Source: Chelonoidis abingdonii (lineage: Eukaryota > Chordata > Testudines > Testudinidae). From it: 64,000 nt of DNA. Numbering within the stretch: position 1 is the first letter of the stretch; the number at the start of each line of letters is the position of its first letter. Below the pieces are notes generated by a model. The model did no database searches, was not told the origin of the DNA, and worked only from the letters and a program-made list of their open reading frames with translations. Both the position numbers and the translations under genes were made by a program. Positions 24,832 to 35,707 of the stretch are shown here, piece after piece. Location: the NCBI RefSeq assembly GCF_003597395.2, contig NC_133770.1:87827013-87891012 (forward strand), in the 5' to 3' direction.

Positions 24832-25905
24832 TCAGAAACTGGTTTTCAAAGCCTCTCTAATGCACAACATGCCTAGCTGTGCTCTTCTAATTGCCCTGGT
24901 GTCTGGCTGCTCAAAATTGGCAGCCAGGTAATTTGTCTCAACCTCCCACCTGGCCACAAATGTCTCCCCCTTACTCTCACAGGTATTATGGAGCACGCAG
25001 CAAGCAGCAATAATGGGAATATTGGTTGCGTTGAGGTCTAGCCTAGTCAGCAAGCAGCACCAGTGAGTTTTTAAACATCCAAAGGCACATTCTACCACCA
25101 TTCTGCACTTGTTCAGCCTATAGTTGAACTGCTCCTTACTACTATCCAGGCTGCCTGTGTATGGCTTCATAAGCCATGGAAGCAAGGGATAGGCTGGGTT
25201 TCCAAGGATAACTATTGGCATTTCAACATATTCCACAGTAATTTTCTGGTCTGGGAAGCAGGTCCCTTCTAGCAGCTGTTCAAACAGCCTGGAGTTCCTA
25301 AAGATGCAAGCATCATGCACCTTTCCCGGCCACCCCACACTGATGTCAGTGAAACGTCCCTTGTGATCCACCAGTGCTTGCAGCACCATTGGTTGGCGAG
25401 GTGGTCCGGTGCCAAAAAAGGGATATGCATGCTGTCTATCACCCCACCACAGTTAGGGAACCCCATAGCAGCAAAGCCATCCATTATGACCTGCACATTT
25501 TCCAGAGTCACTATCCTTGCTAGCAGAAGGTTAGTGATTGAATTAACTATTTGAATCACAGCAGTCCCCACAGTAGATTTACCCACTGCAAATTGATTCC
25601 AGACTGACCGGTAGCAGTCAGGCATTGCAAGCTTCCACAGAGCTATCGCCACTCGCTTCTCAGCTGTCAGGGAAGCTCTCATCTTGGTATTCCTGAGCTT
25701 CAGGGTGGGGGAAAGCAACTCACAGAGTTCCAGGAAATTGGCCCCACACACGCAAAAGTTTCACAGCCACCGGGAATCATCCCATATCTACAACACTATG
25801 CGGTCCCACCAGTCTGTGCTTGTTTTCCAGGCCCAGAATCAGCATTCCACTGTATCAACCTCCCTCTCTGCTGCCATGATGTCCCAGTTGCCACATCCTG
25901 TGCTT
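24832..25905 (-). pseudogene. PIF/Harbinger DDE transposase (HARBI1-like), broken
   Basis: The protein would be the nuclease that cuts and joins the transposon. Two open pieces remain: 160 residues (25269-25751) and 185 residues (24832-25389) in another frame. Motifs in order are GVIDSMHI with the first catalytic Asp, VDHKGRFTDISVGWPGKVHD, then GNPAYP where the second catalytic Asp should be, and VECAFG with the Glu. The Asp-to-Asn change is the codon at 25198-25200. Near 25390 the frames join across what looks like a loss of about 28 nt relative to the family spacing. Stops interrupt the N terminus upstream of 25751. It cannot be active. Confidence 0.85.
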
Positions 25906-26964
25906 TCAGGAATGTCTGTGTCCATGTCCTCCTCAAAATCATCGTCATGCTGCCATCTCTTAGCCAGGTTCTGCATATACGGCAGTATAATGTGCAAGGT
26001 GTTTACAGTTCTCTCAACAGCAGTGATGAGCTAAGTGGGCTCCATGTTTGCCATACTATGGTGTCTGCACGGATAACCCAGGAAAAAAGGCACAAAAAGA
26101 TTGTCTGCCATTGCTTTCACAGAGGGAGGGAGGGAAGGAGGGGAGACTGATGACATGTATCCAAAACCACCTGCAACGTTTTTGCCCCATCAGGCATTGG
26201 GAGCTCAGAATTCCAATGGGCAGCGGAGACCACAGGAACTGTGGGATAGCTGCCCACAGTGCACTGGTCCGTGAGTCAGTGCTAGCCACGGTACTGAGGA
26301 TGCACTCCATCGACTTAATGACTTAGTGGGAACATACACAATCGATTTCTATAAAATCGACCTAATTTCATAGTGTAGACATATTCAGACAAATAACTTG
26401 CTCTTATTCTAAAGGTATTTGTTTTTAGTAGATGCAGTAGAGTATTTTATATTTTAGACCCCAATCTCAGCAACTTTGTAAACATTAGTGCAAAATAAAT
26501 GAAACAAATCAAGAAGCCACTTTTAAAATTATTTCAAAACGTACTCCAGTTTTTGCAAATATGATCTGTAGGAAACAGAACATTACAAAGAAAGGTCCTG
26601 CTCCAGCACCATTAAAATGAATGGCAAACCTCCCACTGGCTTCAATGGGTGCAGAATTTGACTTGAACTACTTTTAAATACAATTATCATGGTGACTTAC
26701 ATATCCAAATACCATACCTCCAGTAAGTACAGACAATCCATTAGGCATTTAATTATGCTGAAAATTACTGCTGCACTCAAAACAATCACCAGTCCACATT
26801 ACCCATCCAAAGACATCCAACAGAAGATCCCCGAGGAGCTAATAGTTCACTTGCTCTTGTACCAACCTCTCGAGAAAGGTGATGTGATCACGTGTCACTT
26901 AGACATACAATTGCCAGTTTTACCCGTCCAATGCATCTTTTGAAAAATTTACCTCTAAAGGTGT

Positions 26965-27897
26965 TGTCATAAACAGATAGCTAAGGGTTAATGTTTCTTT
27001 TACCTGTAAAGGGTTAACAAAGGGAACCAAACACCTGACAAAAGGACAAATCAGGAAACCAGATTTTTCAAAGCTTAAGGGAGGGAATTTGTGGGTGTTT
27101 CTTGGTCTTGGGTCTTTGTCTGTTCTGTGCTCTCTCAGCTATGAGAGGATCTATTTCCAGTCCTTCTTATCTTCTGTTCCCAGTTGAAGTACAAAGTAGC
27201 AAAAGTATAGTCTTTTAAATTGTTTGCTGTATTTGCATCTGTGTATCGGCTGTGGAGTCTTTATGTGTATTTGGCTAAAGTACTTTAAATTGTATTGTTT
27301 CTGGATAAGACTGTTTATCCCTTTTCTATGGTTTATTCATTTTTCTATAAGTTGAAACCTTCTAGAGTTACAGAGAACTGTTATTCTCTTCTTTTTTTTA
27401 TTAAAAGTTTGCTTTTTAAGACTGTTGATTTTTTTTCTAGTTGACCCACCAGGAAATTGGTGGAGAAAGGAAAGACAGGGGGAGGGGAAAACTGCTCTCT
27501 GTGCTTCACTTCCAGTGTCCCAGGGCGGGAAGAGCTAAGGGGGAAAGAGATAGATCTTTTCTGTTTCCTTGTCTTTGGGTTTGTCTCTTTTGGGAAGAGG
27601 AGACATGCTTCTTGGTATTGTGATGTAAAGAGTTGCCTCATAAACTCTCAGTAGCCCAGGGAGAAATCTCTGGTGGGAGAGAGGTGGGGGTATGGTCATT
27701 TCTCTTTGTTAGGAGACTCAGGTTCTCAGTCTGGGGTCCCACAGGGAAGTTTTGGAGGACCCAAGTGTACCAGGCACTGAAATTCCTGGTTGGTGGCAGC
27801 CTATCAGATCTAAGCTGGTAATTAAGCTTAGAGGCTTTCATGCTGGTACCCAATCTTTGGGACGCTAAGGTCCAGATTTGGGAATTATACCATGACA
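26965..27897 (+). mobile_element. ERV solo LTR, family A copy 1 (933 bp)
   Basis: The segment begins TGTCATAAACAG and ends TTATACCATGACA, so it has TG...CA ends. It is flanked by an exact 5-bp duplication, GGTGT (26960-26964 and 27898-27902). No internal retroviral genes are attached, so it is a solo LTR left by recombination. An ATTAAA signal near 27399 may be its polyadenylation signal. Copy 2 lies inverted at 31388-32303. Open frames inside are non-coding. Confidence 0.9.
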
Positions 27898-28763
27898 GGT
27901 GTCTAATTTCATTTTATTTCCAGTGTAATGACATCAATCACCACCACCACCACAGAGGACTAGACTGAGCCTTTAAGCAACCCTGTCTAAGAGATGGCTT
28001 ACAGTTGTGCTTCTCCAGGAGAGCCCTGGGAAGAACTATCATCAAGCAGAGAGTCAGAGTTCCAGCCCTGTCCCCCTTGTTCAGGGTAAAGAAAGGGTCA
28101 TCTGGGATGGGGACTAATTTACTACATTCCTTTACCAGGTGTAGCCTACTTCCCCTTAGCTCTGTTGGCTACAAAACTGGAGCTGTCCAGCCAGCTCTCC
28201 ACTCCCTCCTGGCCCCTCTCCAGCATCTGCTTGAAGTGAGGATGGGAGATAGTAGATCATGCACATGCTCCCTCCTGTGCCTGGAGCTGTACTGAGGAGA
28301 ATATTTACAGAGCCATGCAGAGGGTAACAGTATCTTACTCCCCTGCATAAGTGTGCAGCTAGCCTAGATACCAGTCTAGTTCATAGAATTAAAGTGAACA
28401 TTCAAAGAAAGGTGATATTACTTCATTCTCAATGAAAAAAAGTTTGTGCTTTACTATTTCCTAATACACTTCTCCTTTTAGCATCAGCATTTAGACTAAA
28501 AGGCAGAATAATAAAATGATACCACCGTGCATGTTCTATCCTAAAATCTCCAAGTGTTTGAAAAAGGTGGGAGCTATTACTGTTTATTAGGCTTCACTGC
28601 AACTTTATGTATAAGGACTATTCAGGTGGACTATGAGTTTGCAAGATCCAACTCTGTGAGAAGATGCCTTTCCCAAACTTTTTTTTTTTTTTTGGGTATG
28701 TGTTTCGGTTTTCTTTTTAAAGTCCACACACTATGTTGAGCCAAAACTCTATCGTCTTCCTTA

Positions 28764-30110
28764 TGTAACCCCCCTTTCCTCCTTGGGTTACTTGGGAGCA
28801 GGCAACACTCACCTGGGTGCCTGATGTTGTTGATGTTGAAGGAGATCCTGGATATCCCAGTGGTGATGTTGGGTATCCTCTATCCACCTCTCTGCTGCAG
28901 TCCCTTTACTCCTAAAGGAAGTTAAAATTGGAGGTGCCTCCACCTGGCTAGCCCCTGTACACATTCAATGGCGTGGCTTGGGAACCTCCAGGAATAAACC
29001 CATTCTGATAATAAATAATAATAATAATAATGTGTGGCACAGGTCTAACTCAAACATACCAATTATAAATAATATACATCCAAGATACTTAAATTCGAGT
29101 TTCACACCTCTACTTAACAATTTAAAGAAACAGGATATAACAGATTAAGATTGTCACCACTAATTTAAATCCACAGGGGGTAGTTGAATAAAATCAAACA
29201 ATAAATATAGTATACAGTGATAAATGAAATGTATGTAACTGGCATTTACACTGCTAGCAGTTACCCCACCCAGAGTGTACACTCCTCTGGTTTTCAGAGT
29301 CCTTGACGCTTGCATAGGCATGCTTGAAGATCTGCAGCTGGAGACAGCGCTCTGATGATTCTGTGTATCAGTCCAGCCAAGGCAACAAGCTACACAACCC
29401 CTCTGACGACTGGAGCTGGCCCCACCAAATGTCAGCAGCTCCGGGTCCTGTTTGATGGGAAGATCACTCTGCCTCTCCTTGCAAACAAGAGTGGGGGTTA
29501 CTCACAGTTCCATCACGGCAGGTCCACCTCAGTCACCTCTAGGCACAGGAATAGTCTCTGTTCTGGCTCCAATGAAGCTACCAATACCCTAGAAAACTCC
29601 CTGCTCAATCAAAGCCCCTGCAGGCTCTCAGCAGCAGCTTCTGGCTTCCTAGCAGCAGCTCCTAGTAGGGACAGATCTCAACACCAGCAACCTCGTTCCT
29701 CTTCCCACCGCCTGCTCTCCCTGCACTGCCTGGAAGAACAAGTCTCTCACTCTTTCCCCAAGGTATCATGGGAGTTGTCGTCTCTAAGGCTAGATTGCAG
29801 CACACAGAATCTTCCCAACTGGAACACTCCCAATGAAGTTCAGAGGCCCCTCTTGTAAAAGGTACCTACACTTAACTTTCGCAAAAAAGCCAAACCTAAC
29901 AAAAAAAAATCATTTTCCCAGCTGTCGCTTCTACCAGGGTCCCTCCCTCAGAACTGTTCAGCCCACACCCTTTTGCTCACTCTCCATCTCCGTAGAAAAT
30001 CACTACTACCTCTCTGATGCCTAAGTGGGATAATTCGCCCACTGCAATAATGAATCATCTGAATTCACCTACTCCTTTCCCAGTAGGATCAAACCTACTG
30101 ACAGGTTACG
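28764..30110 (-). repeat. possible LTR-like segment, unresolved
   Basis: The segment starts TGTAACCCCCC and a GGTTACG occurs near 30110, but the flanks do not match, so LTR status is not shown. It contains an AAT microsatellite and a Ser/Leu-rich 167-residue frame at 29355-29858 with no family signature. Confidence 0.25.
29007..29031. repeat. (AAT)n microsatellite
   Basis: About seven AAT/ATA units, nearly pure, in the middle of the unresolved segment. Confidence 0.9.
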
Positions 30111-30210
30111 GTGTATTGTAGAAGGCTGGAAATAAATTGAATACGAAATAGCATATAGGTGTATTGCTGGTGTGTGGATATGTTAATATCAGCAGTGAAA
30201 TATCTCAAAC

Positions 30211-30376
30211 CAGGGGCGGCTCCAGGCCCCAACACACTAAGCACATGCTTGGGGCAGCATGCCGCGGGGGGCACTCTGTGGGAGGTCCATCGGAGCCGCG
30301 GGACCGGCGACCGGCAGAGTGCCCCCCGCGGCATGCCGCCGTGCTTAGGGAGGTGAAATGTCTAGAGCCGCCCCTG
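30211..30376. mobile_element. hAT-type MITE, CAGGGGCGGCTC ends (166 bp)
   Basis: CAGGGGCGGCTCCAG on the left and CTAGAGCCGCCCCTG on the right are inverted repeats. The inner arms (GCATGCCGCGGGGGGCAC and its complement) make the element an almost complete hairpin. The flanks TCTCAAAC and CCTACAAC agree at 5 of 8 positions, a decayed duplication at best. Overlapping frames on both strands reflect this palindrome. Confidence 0.75.
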
Positions 30377-31387
30377 CCTACAACCTTGTCTGATCCCAAA
30401 CACAGTATTAGTTGTAAGCAGCACACTTTTAGAGCAGCATATCCTACAATCAATGACAAACAAGAGTTCCTAAAAGCACTTTAAAGTCTGACCTTACTGA
30501 CTCCGCAGCCAAAACAGCCATTAACTCTCCAGCTCTTGGGCAGAATTTATCCAGATCACTAACTACTTTTTGACAAGCAACTTTGACCTGAGAAAACCCT
30601 AAGGGGATTTCAGTTAAAATATTAAGCTTTACTCTTTAGACAGAGCTATAAAACAATGGCATAAAGTAGTACATTTAGTATGCAAATGAAATTATTCAAC
30701 TGTTAATCTCATTCGTCCAATACACATACAGCTTGTTTGCTTCCATATTTGAAACCTATGTAACAGGAGCTGAGGTACTTATCCTGTAGGTGAAAGGTTC
30801 TGATTTTACTCCTGTTGACACTCTTATGAATGGACTATAGTTCCAGGAAAAGGGGACTACAGTTTATATAGGGTTGTCATATGGTCATTTCACCTCTTTG
30901 CCATAGGCATAGTTTGACTTCTACATTGGGGGTGGGGAGGGTACAGCATGCAGAGAGTACCCATCTGATACTACCCTCTGTTCTTCTTGGAACTGTTCCT
31001 GTTTTGAGAGCAGTGCATGGGATGGGGGGTAAAGCCATGTTTCAGTCTCCCCTTCCTTCTCTGCATCCCCAGAGGAGTTATCAAGGGAGCAATCCCTGCA
31101 CACTTTTGATCATAGGGACTGGAATCATACCTTGTGCTTGTAAAATCTGTGTAAAGGGTCTTCCTTGTGCCCTTCCCATCTATTTGGTAAGGGCCAAATA
31201 GATGTTGGTTCTATTAAACTACTTAAGGTGACAAAGTTCAGTTGTCAGAAATCAAAGTCACCTTCTGGAATTCTACTGCCCAGGGACACAGCAAGGCTGA
31301 AAACCAGAAAGCACCTTTAAAACCCATATTGTTAAAAGCTACTTGAAGCAAAGCTGTTCTAGAAATGAGGAATATGAATAGATATGC

Positions 31388-32303
31388 TGTCATGGCATAA
31401 CCCCCACTCTGAACCTTAGCATCCAAAAGATGGGGTACCAGCATGAATTCCTCTAAGCTTAATTACTAGCTTAGATCTCGTAGTGCTGCCACCAACCAGG
31501 ACTTGCAGAGCCTGGTACACTCTGGTCCCCCCAAAACCTTCTCTGGGGACCCCAAGACCCCAAACTCCTTGGGTCTCACAACAAATAATAAACCATTCCC
31601 CCTCCCTTCCTTTCTTCCTCCCAGATCCTCCCCTCCCTGGGTACACTAGGAGATCACTGTGATTCAAACTCCTTGAATCTTAAAACAGAGAGGAATGTCA
31701 CCTTCCCCTCTCCTCTTTTCCTCTCCGAAGACGGTTAATACAGATGGTCAACTCCCGTGAATCTTAAAACACAGAGGAAGTCCACCTTCCCCGTCCCTCC
31801 CTCTTTCCACCAATTCCATGGTGATACAGAAATTCCCTTGACCTTAACAAGGGGAAAATCAATCAGGTCTTTAAAAAAGAAAAGCTTTTAATAAAGAAAT
31901 TAAAAATAAATGTCTCTGTAAATCAGTTGGAAAATGTTCACGTCTTCAGTTATAGACTAGAAGAGTTCTCCCCCAGATCAAATAAAGAAAATCTTCCACA
32001 TAAATTTACACATTTGACAACAAAGAATATACATCAAAAGGACTAAAACCACCTATCATACCTTAGTACATGTTGACATATAAGAGATTTACAGAAGATC
32101 GGTTAAGAACTGGTTTGCACATTCTGGTCACTTTCAGAACCTTCAGAGAGAAAAAGTCAAACCCAAAAAACCAATCAGGCTTCCCTCACCGAGATTTGAA
32201 GATTTTGTCTCCTAGATTGTCCTGGTCAGGTGTTCCAGGTTCACTGTTTGTTAACCCTTTACAGGTGAAAGAGACATTAATCCTTAACTATCTGTTTATG
32301 ACA
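31388..32303 (-). mobile_element. ERV solo LTR, family A copy 2 (916 bp)
   Basis: This is the reverse-strand relative of the LTR at 26965-27897. The plus strand starts TGTCATGGCATAA and ends ATCTGTTTATGACA, and both ends match the complement of copy 1. The exact 5-bp duplication TATGC is at 31383-31387 and 32304-32308. It differs from copy 1's duplication, so the two are independent insertions. A TTAACCCTTTACAGG block shows the shared 5' region. Confidence 0.9.
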
Positions 32304-32497
32304 TATGCCTCTACTGAGTTAACAGCCAGTTAGTTACCAGTGTGTTTGACTTGGCATTTTGCCAATATAGGAAATGAATTACACAGAAGACTCTTTGTAA
32401 ACACAGGTTAACAGAACTTTAATTTTATCTGCAAGACCTATGAGACATGCAGTCCATATACTAAATCTTCTTGTAATAGGAGAATGAGTTAAAACAC

Positions 32498-32521
32498 AGA
32501 CACACACACACACACACACAC
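32498..32521. repeat. (CA)n microsatellite
   Basis: About eleven CA units, nearly uninterrupted. Confidence 0.95.
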
Positions 32522-33244
32522 TTGCTCTTTATGGAAGCACAAATAGGGTGTGATGACACTGGTAAAAATTCATGTGCCCCACTTACATTAGCATTTCCAT
32601 CAGACCTAGGCCAATTTTCTGAAAACTGCCAGCACAAACAAAGCCTTTCACTAACCATACATGTGACTAATTCTCAAGTGGAGTAAGCAGAGTAGTCAGA
32701 AATCTCTTCAGAGCACTAGCCCTTCCTACATTGAGACTAATAATTCCTCTGTTTAGAAGTGCAAAAGTAAAAATGGCAGAGATAGGGAAAACTGCCTTCA
32801 GCACTTCAAATGACAGTTGAAAAACTGTGACAAGAACTTAGAACTAGAGGATAAATTTGCTTTCATAACTTCTTCATATTGACAAATTCCATTTAGCTGG
32901 AACACCCACCCAGTTAGTACACAGCATAGCATCTTGAAAGCATACAGGATCTGAGTTTCATGTACACTCTGGCAATGTAAATAGTCTAATGTACATAATA
33001 ATCAGGCCCTTGCAAGCGCCTCTGTCTGGGTTGTGTTCTTCCCCTCCCCCAAAATCATGGACACTAATGGAAAAATGGTATATGGAAAAAGGATTTAAAA
33101 AAATGCTGGTACCCAGTTTCTACAAAGGCTTTTCCCATTGTTAGCACTGCTGCAGCTGCACTAATTCTAAACCAAGGTGGGAAAAGTGCCAGAAATTCCC
33201 ACTGGAAACACACTAGTTAGTATATCTGCCTAAGTTATTTAGAA

Positions 33245-33840
33245 CAGTGGTTCTCACATGTGCCAGTGGTCTGAAGAGGTTCTAGCATAAATGTGATGCC
33301 TACGCATTTGAAAAACAAAAGTGGTCCCACCATGCCATCAAGTTTCAATTTTGCAGGCAACACTTCAAGTTGAATGCCTTTATATTCCTCCAAGAATTCC
33401 CCTGTACACCTCTGCCTGTTTGCATTGTTACACAGAAAATAAAGCCACTCTACTAACAAGTTTCTTTGTTGTAATTTCAGCGATGATCAAATTTGTTGAT
33501 GACACTAAAATAGAGGAGGGGTAGCCAAATAAAACAAAAAATATTCCACCAACACAAACTGAGCGGGAGAGATTCAAGCTGTAAGAATAACAGGCCTGAT
33601 AAGACACATGGTATGAATAATTACGGAGTTTTATAATGCATATGAGAAAATAAACTGCACATAAACAAAATGGGTGAAGTAACCAACAATACACTCAACA
33701 CAGAGTGAGATTATTTTCATCTGGTTACCTTAAACATTGTTCAGTTATTACATTTTCATTTAAATCGTTCACTAGAAGGTGTGGGAACAGGATTGGGAGC
33801 TTCTGAGAGCTGATGACATAGAACTGTTTGAGAACTACTG
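33245..33840. mobile_element. possible hAT-type element with CR1 scrap inside
   Basis: CAGTGGTTCTCAC at the left and TTTGAGAACTACTG at the right look like hAT ends. The flanks ATTTAGAA and ATTAGGAG agree only at 5 of 8. Inside, near 33478-33520, is IKFVDDTKIEEG, a CR1 reverse-transcriptase box with the xxDD residues, so a CR1 fragment either inserted into it or the two ends are unrelated. Confidence 0.4.
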
Positions 33841-33868
33841 ATTAGGAGCCTGCTACAAGAACTTACAA

Positions 33869-34059
33869 GTATCAGAGGGGTAGCCGTGTTAGTCTGGATC
33901 TGTAAAATCAGCAGAGAATCCTGTGGCACCTTATAGACTAACAGACGTTTTGGAGCGTGAGCTTTAGTGGGTGAATACCCACTTCGTCAGACGTCACCCA
34001 CAAAAGCTCACGCTCCAAAACGTCTGTTAGTCTATAAGGTGCCACAGGATTCTCTGCTG
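33869..34059. mobile_element. palindromic Penelope-type insertion, copy A1 (191 bp)
   Basis: The element starts GTATCAGAGGGGTAGCCGTG and then forms a head-to-head inverted repeat. The arms are 33911-33974 and 33994-34057, 64 nt each with one mismatch, around a 19-nt spacer. CAAGAACTTACAA flanks it exactly at 33856-33868 and 34060-34072, a 13-bp duplication that suggests target-primed reverse transcription. On the minus strand the centre holds CTGACGA, then GTGGGT/ACCCAC arms around ATTC, then TAAA, a decayed hammerhead-like core. The tail shares the 'acacggctac' word with the other Penelope-type repeats here. Confidence 0.85.
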
Positions 34060-34337
34060 CAAGAACTTACAAAAGAGCATTAAAGCAGAGAATGCAAAAG
34101 ATATTTAAGAAGCTTCACTGAAACTAGACAACCTTTCCAGCCAGCCAAGGATGATATATAAAGGATGATGAATTAATATTGGAAAAAGAAAAAATCTGTA
34201 TGCAAAGCATTTTAATAAATAACCAAGGGGGGGGGGGGATCAAAGCAGACCCTTGATTATTTTTATTTTGTGTATGCATGAGTTTTACATGGGTTACAGT
34301 AGTGCTACATCTTTCTTTAAACAACACATGAACCTAA

Positions 34338-34503
34338 AAAAAGCAAACCAATGAGAAGTCTGGTGGCACCTTAAAGACTAACAGATTTATTTGGGCATAA
34401 GCTTTCGAAAGCTTATGCCCAAATAAATCTGTTTGTCTTTAAGGTGCCACCAGACTCTTCACTGTTTTTGTGGATATAAACTAGCATGGCTACCCCTCTG
34501 ATT
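34338..34503. mobile_element. palindromic Penelope-type insertion, copy B (166 bp)
   Basis: Arms 34357-34406 and 34407-34456 are 50 nt each, with one mismatch and no spacer. The centre is AAGCTTTCGAAAGCTT. CATGAACCTAA (34327-34337) and CATGAGCCTAA (34504-34514) form an 11-bp target duplication with one mismatch. The right part ends CTAGCATGGCTACCCCTCTG, like copy A. GAAAGCTTATGC remains at the centre, but the CUGANGA and stem parts of the supposed hammerhead fold are missing. Confidence 0.85.
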
Positions 34504-34514
34504 CATGAGCCTAA

Positions 34515-35691
34515 GCTTCCCAAGTAGTTATGGTATGCATCAGAGGAGAAAGACAACATAAAACTCTGCCCTTCTGAGGCAACGGCACTTTCATTAGCTT
34601 CAATAAATCTAACCATCCAACCAAAAATTTTAAGTCTGATTTTGTCATAAATTTCTTACATCTTATCATTTAAGCTGCACAGAAATGTGAACAGACAAAA
34701 CTACGTGAAAGAATTAATGGAAGATATTGGCATAATGAGACTGAAAACTACGCTGTATGTTGCGTCTTTCCTAACTTTAGCCTCACTTCCAATAAATACA
34801 TTAAATTTAAACTGTCATTCTGGTTGTGCATTAGTAAGTTTTTTTTATATTCTGCTGGCAAAGTGGATTTGGAGCCAACCAGCCATCAACCTATTTCAGT
34901 TTTTTAGATTGCATTCTTGTTAGACAATTTCCGCTATATCAGCGTCTACTCTCCTACATTATCTTAAACCATTCTTGTTCTTTGTTGTCATACAGAGCAA
35001 ATCAACATGATTTTCAATCCAAAGTCAGATATGAAAGGTAGCTACTAAAATTTCAATGGAGAAATATAAAGCACTATATAGTAGAAGCAGGTATACTGAA
35101 AACTCTTTTTATATACATATATAAAAATACATTTAATGTGAAAGCTTTAATAAGTTCCCTTTCAATAAACAAAAACTTACTATGTAAAAATTATTGATCT
35201 CTTGATTTTCACAACTGACATTCAAGTTTAGCTAATCTGCCAATCTACAAAAGTTTATAAAAGTTTTTATCAATTTTCTATATAAAACTGTATTGTATAT
35301 GTAACAAAGGGAAATATATTACTATTACATCAAGATAAAAAAAAATCCTCATACGCATCTTTAACCATTTTTGTAACAAAACTCTACATAATATGTAAAC
35401 AGTGATTTTTGTCTTCCACAGAAATTCTAGTGTGTTATATCTGACATTTTAAAATCATCATCATGCTGGCAGATCTTGCCAATATAACTTTTTCAAAAAT
35501 AAAACTACATAGAAACAGCCTCAAGAATTGATCTGACTCATAAGTTGAAAAATAAATTGTATTTAAACAAGACAAAAGCTCCTTATATGGTGACATTTTG
35601 GGATACTCTCTTGTGTAAATATTATCTCTTTGATCGTACTAACACTACTCCAACACTCCCAACACTGCTCCACCAAACAAAAAAAATATTT
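34515..35691. other. intron with no recognised gene
   Basis: Very AT-rich sequence with no repeat ends or coding signature that I can support. Confidence 0.5.
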
Positions 35692-35707
35692 ACAGTATTG
35701 TAACATA

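Larger units (their letters stand above)
22424..26390. mobile_element. PIF/Harbinger transposon, nearly full length, inactive (about 4 kb)
   Basis: The terminal inverted repeats pair TCTATACTA plus TTAGGTCGATTTTATA on the left with TATAAAATCGACCTAA plus TAGTGTAGA on the right. Between them are the two genes of a PIF/Harbinger element in convergent arrangement: a Myb/SANT-like accessory gene on plus and a DDE transposase on minus. Both are broken, so the element cannot move itself. A TAA precedes the left end, but the right duplication is not clear. The right subterminal 350 bp (from GATTGTCTGCCATTGC to the end) match the same region of the 2-kb elements at 38639-40676 and 57657-59639, which marks them as its derivatives. 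Confidence 0.9.

Noticed and set aside
29355..29858. 167-residue Ser/Leu-rich frame
   Set aside because: No family signature; it sits in a probable repeat and has no supporting gene structure.
30095..30484. Overlapping frames on both strands that look alike
   Set aside because: The similarity comes from the palindromic structure of the hAT MITE at 30211-30376.
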